A program made the position numbers and the translations under genes. From Thalassotalea sp. PP2-459 (GTDB taxonomy: Bacteria > Pseudomonadota > Gammaproteobacteria > Enterobacterales > Alteromonadaceae), in contig NZ_MKQD01000044.1 of the NCBI RefSeq assembly GCF_001913705.1, positions 62,001 to 126,000 of the forward strand: a DNA stretch of 64,000 nucleotides. Direction: 5' to 3'. The notes beneath the pieces were generated by a model. The model saw nothing but the letters and a program-made list of their open reading frames with translations. It ran no database searches and was not told the origin of the DNA. Below, one piece after another: positions 36,076 through 44,118 of the stretch (its first letter is position 1; each line of letters starts with the position of its first letter).

Positions 36076-36930
36076 ATGGTCCAATGGTTACAACAGCCCA
36101 AATGCCCTATAGTTTCAACTTTTGTTGAATGCTACTGGCTGATCGAAAAAAGTGAATCAGCAGATAGTTTTCAATTCCCTAAACTAAATCCAGATCCCTG
36201 TGGTCATTTGATTATTTCCCCTGTAAATCAAAAATATATTTATGAAATGGATGGAAGTATAACAAATGGTAATGGTAGTCATATTTTATTTCCGAATTTA
36301 CATACTTTTCAGCTTGATCACACAAACCCTTTTATTCATTTAGGCATAAAATTTAAAGTCGGTGCATTTTATTCAATTCAACCATTAAATGAAGTATCTC
36401 CAGCACTAGATACCGTTGTGCCTATTAATTTGAACACACTATTGAGTAACAGCAAATTAGATGTAGCAGCTCTGTTAATACTGGCTAGAGAAGATGACGT
36501 TATCTGTCGAGAGCAACTTGATAGTTTACTAACACCTTGGCTCTCTCAATTTCATCAAGACAAATATAGTGAGCTAACATCACGAACACTGCAAATATTA
36601 GACACCACCCCAATAGCTAAATTAGGAGATAAATTGCATTGCACCCAAAGGACATTGGAACGAGCATTTAGCAGGGTAACAGGTTTTACGCTTAAACAAT
36701 GTCAGTCAATGAATAGGCTTGAAGCTATGCTAGAACATTTATACAGCCGTAGTATAGAGGAAATCGACTGGGCGGAAATTGCGATCCAATTTGGCTTCAG
36801 TGACCAGCCTCATTTAATAAGGTATCTGAAAACGCAGCTTGGAGTTACACCTAATAATTATGCTATCGATAGAGGGTTAACAATAGACGCATATGGTGGA
36901 ATATCTGATCAATTAAATTTGCCCAAGTAA
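36076..36930 (+). CDS. AraC-family transcriptional regulator
   Basis: The 284-residue protein has an N-terminal domain of the DUF6597 kind (FVECYWLIEKSES, HLIISP, GIKFKVGAFYSI) and a C-terminal AraC DNA-binding domain with two helix-turn-helix units: KLGDKLHCTQRTLERAF and WAEIAIQFGFSDQPHLIRYLK, then GVTPNNY. No clear target is adjacent; the 100-bp gap to the GNAT gene leaves open that it regulates that gene or itself. Confidence 0.88.
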   Translation: MVQWLQQPKCPIVSTFVECYWLIEKSESADSFQFPKLNPDPCGHLIISPVNQKYIYEMDGSITNGNGSHILFPNLHTFQLDHTNPFIHLGIKFKVGAFYSIQPLNEVSPALDTVVPINLNTLLSNSKLDVAALLILAREDDVICREQLDSLLTPWLSQFHQDKYSELTSRTLQILDTTPIAKLGDKLHCTQRTLERAFSRVTGFTLKQCQSMNRLEAMLEHLYSRSIEEIDWAEIAIQFGFSDQPHLIRYLKTQLGVTPNNYAIDRGLTIDAYGGISDQLNLPK

Positions 36931-36942
36931 TAATCCGTTGCT

Positions 36943-37145
36943 CGCTCACAGCGGACTTAGAGTATTCAAATCCTATAAAAAAAGTCCCATCCGATTAAGG
37001 ACAGGGCTTATTATATAAAGGTACCGATGGGCGGCCTCGAACCGTCACGCATTACTGCAACGAATTTTGAATCCGTCGTGTACACCAATTTCACCACACC
37101 GGCAAAGGCTTTTAGCTAACTTTTCAGTTTGCAAAGCAATCAATT
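36943..37145. repeat. 203-bp direct repeat, copy A (decayed tRNA-Leu copy)
   Basis: This stretch aligns without gaps to 38022-38224, with about 13 mismatches by eye (roughly 94% identity). It contains terminator, tRNA-like gene and some 40 bp of upstream sequence. The offset between copies is 1079 bp and the toxin-antitoxin pair lies between them. Confidence 0.85.
37019..37103 (-). pseudogene. Decayed tRNA-Leu(CAA) copy
   Basis: It has the same 85-nt extent and CAA anticodon as the intact copy at 38098-38182, but the mutations fall in stems. The T-arm has GACGG opposite CCGCC (an A-C mismatch), the acceptor has a G-U in place of G-C, the anticodon stem has gained a G-U, and the encoded 3' CCA has become CCT. 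The upstream promoter seen at 38458-38485 is more than a kilobase away. It is probably not a working tRNA gene. Confidence 0.7.
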
Positions 37146-37307
37146 GAGGCGAGAACTATCCTGACACAGGGGGGATATGGTATTTTTGGATTGATTCCTC
37201 TAATAGTTTTTTCTTGTAGCTTTTGAACTTTGGGTACGTTATGAGTTTGAATGGGAGGTGAATAATCAGCAAGAATGCGACAAGTAAATTGACAAATTCA
37301 CCAAATT

Positions 37308-37335
37308 GTTAAACACTGTTTAACATGGTTAAACA
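37308..37335. promoter_or_regulatory. Operator of the toxin-antitoxin pair
   Basis: GTTAAACA-C-TGTTTAAC (37308-37324) is a perfect palindrome, followed by a third half-site GTTAAACA at 37328-37335. This lies 18 bp before the antitoxin start, as expected for ribbon-helix-helix autorepression. Confidence 0.65.
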
Positions 37336-37353
37336 AAGTGTAAAGGTCAAACT

Positions 37354-37617
37354 ATGTTAGGCGTTAGATTAGATGATGACTTAGAAAGTAGGTTGTCTGC
37401 ATTGGCAGAACGTACCCATCGTTCAAAAAGTCATCATGCCAAAGAAGCATTAGCCCGTTATATCGAGCAAGAAGAAGCGAAAGAACTAGCTGATAAAGAA
37501 TCATTAGAAAGATGGGAAGCTTATAAAGAAAATGGTGAGTCTGTAAGTAATCAATCAGTAATGAATTGGTTAGAGGGTTGGGGTACTGAGCAGGAAAAAT
37601 CATGTCCCGAGAAGTAG
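37354..37617 (+). CDS. Ribbon-helix-helix antitoxin (CopG/ParD-like)
   Basis: An 87-residue protein starting LGVRLDDDLESRLSALAERTHRSKSHHAKEALARYIEQEE, a short N-terminal strand plus two helices, the ribbon-helix-helix fold. The acidic, helical tail (AKELADKESLERWEAYKENG) would wrap the toxin. Its 3' end overlaps the toxin gene by 16 bp. The triple GTTAAACA half-sites upstream fit autoregulation. It should neutralise the toxin encoded downstream and repress the pair. Confidence 0.88.
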   Translation: MLGVRLDDDLESRLSALAERTHRSKSHHAKEALARYIEQEEAKELADKESLERWEAYKENGESVSNQSVMNWLEGWGTEQEKSCPEK

Positions 37618-37892
37618 TTTGGTTACCTGATGCCGTAACAGATTTAATGCGGTTGAGAAAATTCATTCAAGAGAAAAATCCAAACGCAGCTAAAAGAGCA
37701 GCAAACAAGATAAAAGAAGGTGCATTAACTTTAATGAGTAACCCTGAATCAGGACGCCCTGTTGAAGGTTTAAGCTCATTTCGAGAAATACTCATTCCTT
37801 TTGGCACAGGAAATTATGTTTTACGTTATAGGGAGGAGAACGTTACTATCGCTGTTGTCAGGGTGTGGCACAGCAAAGAAGAGCGTACTTAA
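37602..37892 (+). CDS. RelE/ParE-family toxin
   Basis: A 96-residue toxin with the RelE/ParE pattern: VVWLPDAVTDLMRLRKFIQEKNPNAAKRAANKI at the N terminus, then NPESGRPVEGLSSFREILIPFGTGNYVLRYR and VVRVWHSKEER. The YVLRYR and VRVWHSKE strands carry the basic and aromatic residues typical of the fold. The overlap with the antitoxin gene implies coupled translation. Whether it cleaves mRNA (RelE) or poisons gyrase (ParE) cannot be decided from sequence. It sits between the two tRNA-Leu repeats. Confidence 0.88.
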   Translation: MSREVVWLPDAVTDLMRLRKFIQEKNPNAAKRAANKIKEGALTLMSNPESGRPVEGLSSFREILIPFGTGNYVLRYREENVTIAVVRVWHSKEERT

Positions 37893-37966
37893 GGTTACAT
37901 TGATGTAGGTGAGTAGCGATGCGTTTGGCAATGCATTCGGTACAAGGTAATCGTATCGATAAATGT

Positions 37967-37980
37967 CCGCTTTAGAGCGG
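37967..37980 (+). terminator. Short hairpin after the toxin gene
   Basis: CCGCT-TTAG-AGCGG followed by TTTCT is a weak intrinsic terminator about 75 bp past the toxin stop codon. Confidence 0.4.
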
Positions 37981-38054
37981 TTTCTCAATCGTAAACCTGA
38001 ATATCCCCACGGTCTGCAAATCGCTCATAGCGGACTTAGAGTCTTCAAATCCTA

Positions 38055-38092
38055 TAAAAAAAGCCCCATCCGATTAAGGACAGGGCTTTTTA
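38055..38092 (-). terminator. Terminator of the tRNA-Leu transcript
   Basis: On the minus strand AAGCCCTGTCC pairs with GGATGGGGCTT (two G-U pairs) around a short loop, with a T-run after. The corresponding hairpin in copy A (about 36976-37013) is weakened by the changes there. Confidence 0.7.
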
Positions 38093-38097
38093 TATAA

Positions 38098-38182
38098 TGG
38101 TACCGGTGGGCGGACTCGAACCGCCACGCATTGCTGCAACGGATTTTGAATCCGTCGTGTATACCAATTTCACCACACCGGC
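38098..38182 (-). tRNA. tRNA-Leu, anticodon CAA
   Basis: Read on the minus strand it starts GCCGGTG, closes with CACCGGT-A and an encoded CCA, and totals 85 nt, the class II length expected for Leu. The anticodon stem-loop is ACGGA-TTCAAAA-TCCGT, giving CAA. The T arm GGCGG-TTCGAGT-CCGCC is fully paired. All stems are intact, unlike the copy at 37019. It is probably transcribed from the promoter at 38458-38485. Confidence 0.93.
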
Positions 38183-38378
38183 AAAGGCTTGTAGCTAACT
38201 TTTCAGTTTGCAAAGAAATCAATTCTTGTATCTAAAAACCGAACTCTTTATAAACTAAACCAACCTTAAAACTAGGTCAGTAATTTTTGTAATCTCGTAA
38301 AAGATTTACAACTTTTTTGCAAGACACAAAACTAAGTTTATCACTTAACTAACAATGGGTTAGCTGTAGACGTTTTCA

Positions 38379-38418
38379 ATTTTGAATCCGTCGTGTCTAC
38401 TTATTTCACCATTCCGGC
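38379..38418 (-). pseudogene. 5' half of a tRNA-Leu(CAA) gene
   Basis: About 40 nt match the first half of the intact tRNA-Leu (GCCGG start, GGTGAAAT D-arm, ACACGACGGATTCAAAAT anticodon arm) with a few changes, then similarity ends abruptly after the anticodon loop. It lies first behind the stable-RNA promoter at 38458-38485. Confidence 0.7.
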
Positions 38419-38457
38419 GACACAGTGACTTAACAATTTCTTGTTGAAGTGGCTGGC

Positions 38458-38485
38458 ATTATACGAGATTACTTGATGTTGGCAA
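38458..38485 (-). promoter_or_regulatory. Stable-RNA promoter of the tRNA-Leu region
   Basis: On the minus strand TTGCCA (38485-38480) and TATAAT (38463-38458) are separated by 16 bp and followed by a G+C-rich GCCAGCC discriminator, typical of tRNA promoters under growth-rate control. Confidence 0.7.
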
Positions 38486-38550
38486 CCGCTTTTTCATTTG
38501 ATAGGTATTATTTGTTGTTAATTTGTACAACACTTTAATTATCGTACAGA

Positions 38551-39171
38551 TTAAACTTTATAAGCGCGTAAAAATACTGGTACCGCTTGACGAACGTGCG
38601 CTGATATTTCAGCTTTCGTTGGCGGGTTATTTGGTAATAATAACGCTTGAACATGTAAGCGAGATTTGATCATTTCAATTAATAAATGCGCAGCAAACTC
38701 GCTATCGTCTATTAATAATACACCTTGCTTATTCAAGTAAGCTAAATAATCACTAATCGGTCGGCAACCTGTAAGTGGTCCATAATGAAAAATGAGTTCG
38801 CCCAGTTGTGGTAGGGTTGGCACAATATTAATCACTAAACGGAAAAGTTTAATCACGGTTTCAGACAAAAAGCCATCCATAAATCGACAACATACCTTGG
38901 TCAACGCCTCTTCTGGCGGTAAGTCATAATCAATATCAACTAATAATGATACTTGTGCGGCGATATGCTCTTTGATCACCGCAATCAATAGCCCTTCTTT
39001 ATTACCAAATTCACTATAAATATTACGCCTTGAACCGCCAGCCTCACTAATGATCATTTCAAGTGATGTATTGTCATAACCATGTTCCAGAAACAATTGC
39101 TGTGCTGCATCTAAAATTTTTTTTCCGCGTTCAGATAACGTTTTTTGCGATAATATTAACTCTGCTTGCAT
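38551..39171 (-). CDS. TetR-family repressor of the RND efflux genes
   Basis: An upstream GTG at 39216 falls within an operator-like palindrome, so the ATG at 39171 is preferred, giving 206 residues. The N-terminal helix-turn-helix reads RGKKILDAAQQLFLEHGYDNTSLEMIISEAGGSRRNIYSEFGNKEGL, the standard TetR pattern. The C-terminal ligand domain ends QAVPVFLRAYKV. It is divergent from the RND adaptor and pump genes and most likely represses them and itself through the palindromes at 39199 and 39224. Confidence 0.87.
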   Translation of the reverse strand: MQAELILSQKTLSERGKKILDAAQQLFLEHGYDNTSLEMIISEAGGSRRNIYSEFGNKEGLLIAVIKEHIAAQVSLLVDIDYDLPPEEALTKVCCRFMDGFLSETVIKLFRLVINIVPTLPQLGELIFHYGPLTGCRPISDYLAYLNKQGVLLIDDSEFAAHLLIEMIKSRLHVQALLLPNNPPTKAEISAHVRQAVPVFLRAYKV

Positions 39172-39198
39172 ACCCACTAAATATTTCTTATTGACTTT

Positions 39199-39239
39199 GG
39201 TACTAGATAGTACCACACTATCTGGTACTTAGTAGTACC
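39199..39239. promoter_or_regulatory. Paired TetR operators
   Basis: GGTACTAGATAGTACC (39199-39214) and GGTACTTAGTAGTACC (39224-39239) share GGTACT/AGTACC arms and start 25 bp apart in the gap between tetR and the efflux operon. Confidence 0.72.
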
Positions 39240-39314
39240 ATTTCATATCTATATGTATTCTTTTATGAATGTAGGCTACGCTTTATTGATTAATTGTTTA
39301 TATGGACGTCTGCA

Positions 39315-40415
39315 ATGCGTAATATATTTTATGTTTTTTTTCTTTTCTCTCTGATCGCTTGTTCAGATAATTCACCTAAAAAAGATCCAATGATTAGGCC
39401 CATCGCTTGGCAGAAAGTCACGCTATCTCCTATGGAACAAGTGCGTACCCTATCAGGTATTATCGCCCCTGTTGAAACGGCGACATTGAGCTTTGAAGTA
39501 GCAGGTAAGGTAGAAGATGTACCGGTCAATTTAGGGGACACGGTACAAAAAGGTCAACGACTTGCGCAATTAAATCAACGCAGTTTTAATCTCAGTGTGC
39601 AATCAGCACATGCTAACCTTCAGCAAGTAAAAGCAAGCTTTTCAGAAGCAGAAAGCACCTACAATCGATTTAAAAAATTGATCAAACAACAATTAGTCTC
39701 ACAATCAGATTTTGATAATGCCAAGGCAGCTTTCAATTCTACTAAAAGTGCAGTAGCGGTTGCTCAAGCACAAGTGGATATTGCCAATAAAAACCAACAG
39801 GACAGCATATTGCTAGCCCCCTACGACGGTGTTATTACCAAGCGATTAATTGAGCCTTCCCAGCAAATATCTCCAGGACAACCTATTTTTGAAATTGAAG
39901 GTGAACATGGTTTAGAAGTACATGTGATGGTACCTGAAACATTGATAAGAGAATTATCAAAAAACACAGCATTGAATGTCACTTTTCCCGTGCTAAATCA
40001 AGTCGTGATGAAAGGACACATCACTGAAATTGGTACCAGAGCACAGTCAGCTAATGCTTTTCCGTTAACGGTTGTGTTAAATGACAACCATGATGCATTA
40101 AGAGCTGGCATGACAGCAGAAGTCTCTTTCACTTATAAGAATAGTGAGCAATCAGGGTATTCAGGGCCTGCAATTCGAATACCTGCTACAGCAATTGGCG
40201 CAGATTTAGAACAAAAGTCCTATGTATTTGTTTACAACACAACCTCAAAAACACTGAATAAGCGTTATGTAAATGCAGAGAATGTGATTAATAACGAGAT
40301 CATTTTATCAGAAGGCTTAAAAGACGGTGAAATTATCGCTACGGCCGGCATTGCCTTTTTACGAGATGGTCAACAAGTGACGCTTTTAGATCAACAAACC
40401 CAACGTTTTAATTAA
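39315..40415 (+). CDS. RND efflux periplasmic adaptor (membrane fusion protein), lipoprotein
   Basis: A TTG at 39294 would add seven residues; the ATG at 39315 starts a lipoprotein signal ending LIAC and gives 366 residues. Following parts are a beta-barrel/lipoyl segment (TLSFEVAGKVEDVPVNLGDTVQKGQ), a coiled-coil hairpin (about residues 95-160), the second lipoyl half (DSILLAPYDGVITKRLIEPSQQISPGQPIFEI) and the C-terminal barrel. It links the inner-membrane pump encoded 11 bp downstream to an outer-membrane channel, which must be encoded elsewhere. Confidence 0.88.
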   Translation: MRNIFYVFFLFSLIACSDNSPKKDPMIRPIAWQKVTLSPMEQVRTLSGIIAPVETATLSFEVAGKVEDVPVNLGDTVQKGQRLAQLNQRSFNLSVQSAHANLQQVKASFSEAESTYNRFKKLIKQQLVSQSDFDNAKAAFNSTKSAVAVAQAQVDIANKNQQDSILLAPYDGVITKRLIEPSQQISPGQPIFEIEGEHGLEVHVMVPETLIRELSKNTALNVTFPVLNQVVMKGHITEIGTRAQSANAFPLTVVLNDNHDALRAGMTAEVSFTYKNSEQSGYSGPAIRIPATAIGADLEQKSYVFVYNTTSKTLNKRYVNAENVINNEIILSEGLKDGEIIATAGIAFLRDGQQVTLLDQQTQRFN

Positions 40416-40426
40416 GGGTTTTATCA

Positions 40427-43400
40427 ATGAATATTACTGCAACGGCTTTTAAATATCGTAAGACTGTTTTTTTAATTGCAGCGCTAATGCTGATAAATGG
40501 CATATTTGCTTATTTTACTTTGCCAGCACAAGAAGACCCCAGCATTACCATTCGTGAAGCAATTGTAACCACTAAGTTTCCAGGTATGGCGCCTGACCGT
40601 GTAGAAAAATTGATCACGAAAAAACTTGAGGAAGAAATTCGCAAAATTCCTGAAGTTAAAGAAATAAAATCGTCTTCATCCACGGGGTTATCTACAATCC
40701 ATGTAAAGATTTACGACCGTTTTTTTAATTTAGATGATATTTGGCAAGATTTACGCAATAAAGTCACCGCTGCACAAAGTAAGTTACCTGAAGGTACAAT
40801 AACACCCTATGTGAATGACCAATTTGGTGATGTATCGGTAGTTACCTTAGCACTTACTGCTGACGGTTTCACCATGGCTGAAATGTACGATATATCTCAA
40901 CATATACGTGACACCTTATATAGTGTTGAAGGTACTAAAAAAATTGATATTTTGGGGTATCAAGCAGAGCGCATATACCTCGAAACTTCTAACGCGAAAT
41001 TATCACAATTGGGTATTTCTCCTCAAGCCCTGATGAATGAATTGAGAAATCAAAATATTGTGCGCTCTGGTGGCGAAGTGGATACAGGTGCAAAAAGCTA
41101 TATTATTGAACCAACGGGTAATTTTAACACCCTTGATGATATTGCGAATACCTTTATTTCTATACCTAACACGGAAGACTTTATTGCGCTAAAAGATATA
41201 GTAAGCATAAAACGAGGGTATATTGATCCGCCGGATAAACAGGCATATTTTAACGGTAAACCGGCCATATTCTTTGCCACTGCGATGTTATCGGGTTATA
41301 ACATTTTAGAGTACTCACCACGCTTAATTGCACAAATTGAAGAAATTCAAGCCACTTTACCTATTGGTTATCAATTAAATATAGCCACACACCAGGCCGA
41401 ACAAGTCGATAAAACAGTGAAAGGGGTGTCGTTTAGCGTATTACAAACATTGGCTATTGTTTTAGTCGTTGTTGTCCTGTTTTTAGGCGTAAGAACAGGG
41501 CTTATCGTAGGTACTATTGTGCCGTGCGTGATGCTAGTTACCTTAACCTTTATGCAATTTAGCGGTATTAAACTTGAACGCATGAGTCTAGCTACGTTGA
41601 TTATTTCACTTGGGTTATTAGTGGATAACGGCATTGTATTAGCAGAAGACTTTAAGCGACGTTTGGAAGATAATACTTCACGTTATGATGCCATGGTTCA
41701 AGGCTGCAAAGAGCTCGCCTTGCCTTTATTAAGTTCATCTGCCACTACTATCTTGTTCTTTTTACCGTTAATGTTAGCCGAACATGTAGCGGGAGAATAT
41801 ACCCGATCAATCTCTTTAGTAATTTTAATTTCGTTATTAGCCAGCTGGGTTTTAGCGCTCACAATTACCCCTATTTTAAGCTATTACTTTATCAAGGTGT
41901 CAGACAAAGAAGGCAGCCCTGCAAAAACTAACGATAGCCAGTTAGGAAAATATTACCAGTCTTACCAACGTCTATTGTTATGGATTTTATCTCATAAAAC
42001 CTTGTTTTTATCTGGTATGGTGGTGTTATTTTTTGCAGCGGTATTTTCAATGCAATTTGCCGCAAAACAGTTTTTCCCGGATTCCGATCGCACACAAATA
42101 TTGATTAATATCGACTTACCCAATGGTACTTCGTCACGGGAAACTGATCGTCAAATGCAACAACTGTTTACTTGGTTTAACGAAAACAAAAAGCAATTTG
42201 ACTACATTGAAAGCTATTCTGGCTATGTTGGCTTTAGTGGTCCTAGGTTTGTTTTATCACTCAACCCTGAAGACCCTGCAGAGAATAAAGGTTTTATCGT
42301 ATTAAACGTAAAACCAGATACAAATATAACAGCAGTGACAGAAGATTTAGATCCACTCATTGAATCAACATTTCCTAATGTCTCGGCACGGGTGAAAAAA
42401 ATGTTTTTGGGTCCGTCAGATTCCGCCATTTTAAAAATCCAAGTAAAAGGCCCTGATAAGAATGTGCTTTACAAAAAAGCACAAGAAATTATGACCTTAT
42501 TACACGATACCCCCAATACTATTAATGTTCGACATAACTGGGAAAACTTGATCACCAAAATTGCAGTAAACGTTGATCAACACCGTGCTAAAAGAGCAGG
42601 ATTAACGTCAAGTGATATTGCGCAAGCATTAGAGAGCTATTTTTCTGGTGCTCATATCACCAACTTCCGCGAAGGTGACGATATTATCCCTATTATTTTT
42701 CGCGCTCAAGAAGGTGAACGAAAAAACATTGATAAGTTACGTACGCTTAATGTTTACTCACATACTACTGGCAACACGATACCGTTATTTCAAGTAGCTG
42801 ACTTTGAACCAGTAAATCAATTTTCCATGATCCATCATGAAGATATGTTTCGCACTATCAGCATCGAAGCGCGCAATACAAAGATGGCCGCGGAAGACCT
42901 GAAATTACGCATCGATGACAAGCTTGAAGCGCTCAAAAAAGATTTACCTGTCAATCATCGTATTGAATATGACGGCGTGATCAAAGAATCAGCTGCCGCG
43001 CAAAAATCATTAAGTGCCAATATGCCAATTGTATTAGGCGTGATCATCATTTTATTAGTCGCACAATTTAACTCCTACCGTAAGCCGTTAATCATTTGTT
43101 TAACTATTCCGTTATCTTTTGTCGGCGCAGTAATGGGACTGTTTATCATGCAAGCACCGTTTGGATTTATGGTGACATTAGGCTTGTATAGTTTGGCCGG
43201 TATTATTATTAATAATGCCATTGTACTCATTGACCGAATAAATATTGAACAAGCACAAGGTAAAAGTGAGTTTCAAGCAATTGTCGATGCTTGTTTGATG
43301 CGCCTACGTCCAATCGCCATGACAACTATTACCACCATAATGGGGTTAATGCCGCTAATTATTAGTAAAGACCCGCTATTTTATGGTTTAGCGAATGTTA

Positions 43401-43507
43401 TCGCCTTTGGCTTAGGCATCGGTACTATTTTAACCTTAGGAGTTGTGCCTGCACTCTATGCCGCTTTATATAAAATTAAGCCGAGTGAAGAAAAAGGCAC
43501 ATGTTAG
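40427..43507 (+). CDS. RND-family efflux pump, inner-membrane transporter
   Basis: A 1026-residue RND pump with the usual two repeats: a helix, a large periplasmic domain, and five or six helices, twice. It starts NITATAFKYRKTVFLIAALMLINGIFAYFTLPAQEDP. The proton-relay residues are not the AcrB set: TM4 has GLLVDNGIVLAED (Asp400-Asn401 in place of Asp-Asp), and TM10 has GIIINNAIVL (Asn929 where AcrB has Lys940). This is seen in some RND subgroups. Substrates are unknown. The TetR gene upstream and the adaptor indicate a regulated drug or metabolite exporter. Confidence 0.88.
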   Translation: MNITATAFKYRKTVFLIAALMLINGIFAYFTLPAQEDPSITIREAIVTTKFPGMAPDRVEKLITKKLEEEIRKIPEVKEIKSSSSTGLSTIHVKIYDRFFNLDDIWQDLRNKVTAAQSKLPEGTITPYVNDQFGDVSVVTLALTADGFTMAEMYDISQHIRDTLYSVEGTKKIDILGYQAERIYLETSNAKLSQLGISPQALMNELRNQNIVRSGGEVDTGAKSYIIEPTGNFNTLDDIANTFISIPNTEDFIALKDIVSIKRGYIDPPDKQAYFNGKPAIFFATAMLSGYNILEYSPRLIAQIEEIQATLPIGYQLNIATHQAEQVDKTVKGVSFSVLQTLAIVLVVVVLFLGVRTGLIVGTIVPCVMLVTLTFMQFSGIKLERMSLATLIISLGLLVDNGIVLAEDFKRRLEDNTSRYDAMVQGCKELALPLLSSSATTILFFLPLMLAEHVAGEYTRSISLVILISLLASWVLALTITPILSYYFIKVSDKEGSPAKTNDSQLGKYYQSYQRLLLWILSHKTLFLSGMVVLFFAAVFSMQFAAKQFFPDSDRTQILINIDLPNGTSSRETDRQMQQLFTWFNENKKQFDYIESYSGYVGFSGPRFVLSLNPEDPAENKGFIVLNVKPDTNITAVTEDLDPLIESTFPNVSARVKKMFLGPSDSAILKIQVKGPDKNVLYKKAQEIMTLLHDTPNTINVRHNWENLITKIAVNVDQHRAKRAGLTSSDIAQALESYFSGAHITNFREGDDIIPIIFRAQEGERKNIDKLRTLNVYSHTTGNTIPLFQVADFEPVNQFSMIHHEDMFRTISIEARNTKMAAEDLKLRIDDKLEALKKDLPVNHRIEYDGVIKESAAAQKSLSANMPIVLGVIIILLVAQFNSYRKPLIICLTIPLSFVGAVMGLFIMQAPFGFMVTLGLYSLAGIIINNAIVLIDRINIEQAQGKSEFQAIVDACLMRLRPIAMTTITTIMGLMPLIISKDPLFYGLANVIAFGLGIGTILTLGVVPALYAALYKIKPSEEKGTC

Positions 43508-43575
43508 CGCCGATAATCTATTAAGTCGTAAGAAAGAGTCTGCTACACTGACGCGTCATTTAAAAACAGAGTAAC

Positions 43576-44079
43576 ATGATGTCTTCAGTAGATTTTACCG
43601 CTTTTCCACGTGCTGGTTTTATGCGCCGTTTGGGCGCATGGATTTATGACGCACTATTAGCGATTGCCGTTTATATGGTGGCCGGCGCAATAGGCTTTGG
43701 CTTATTTCAACTTGGCGCAACACTCGGGTTGGTCAACATGAACGGTCATCAACATTTAATTGATGTGCAGCAGTCATCATACTTTTATAGCGCACTCATA
43801 TATGGCTGGAACATTTTCTGGGTTATTTATTTCTTTTTGTTTTTCTGGGCAAGAAGCGGTCAAACACTAGGAATGAAAGCCTGGCGTTTAAGGCTACAAC
43901 ATTTAGACGGGCAATTAATCAATAAGAAACTAGGATTAATAAGAATTATCTACAGCCTATTTGGGTTAGGCAATATTTGGCTTTTTATCGAATGGAAACA
44001 TAAGTTAAGTTTACAAGATAAATTAACCAATACAGAAATTGTCGTGTTATCGCTGGCAGCGAATAAGGCGAAAATTTAA
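43576..44079 (+). CDS. RDD-family membrane protein
   Basis: A 167-residue protein starting FPRAGFMRRLGAWIYDALLAIAVYMV, the RDD motif (R-x2-A-x2-D), with further helices near 60-95 and FWARSGQTLGMKAWRLRLQH. The ending (YSLFGLGNIWLFIEWKHKLSLQDKLTNTEIV) is typical. RDD proteins are small inner-membrane proteins of mostly unknown role, some linked to ion or solute transport. It is convergent with lptG. Confidence 0.87.
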   Translation: MMSSVDFTAFPRAGFMRRLGAWIYDALLAIAVYMVAGAIGFGLFQLGATLGLVNMNGHQHLIDVQQSSYFYSALIYGWNIFWVIYFFLFFWARSGQTLGMKAWRLRLQHLDGQLINKKLGLIRIIYSLFGLGNIWLFIEWKHKLSLQDKLTNTEIVVLSLAANKAKI

Positions 44080-44088
44080 TCTTATATT

Positions 44089-44118
44089 AAAGCGGGAGTA
44101 TGGTTATTAACCCGCTTT
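44089..44118. terminator. Terminator between RDD gene and lptG
   Basis: AAAGCGGG (44089-44096) pairs with CCCGCTTT (44111-44118). The right arm overlaps the last codons of lptG. Confidence 0.55.

Larger units (their letters stand above)
38022..38224. repeat. 203-bp direct repeat, copy B (intact tRNA-Leu copy)
   Basis: Ungapped match to 36943-37145. This copy keeps an intact tRNA-Leu and its terminator. Confidence 0.85.

Noticed and set aside
36943-38224. Integrative element with attachment sites in the tRNA genes
   Set aside because: No integrase gene lies between the repeats, and the repeats extend on both sides of the tRNA; a tandem duplication explains it as well.
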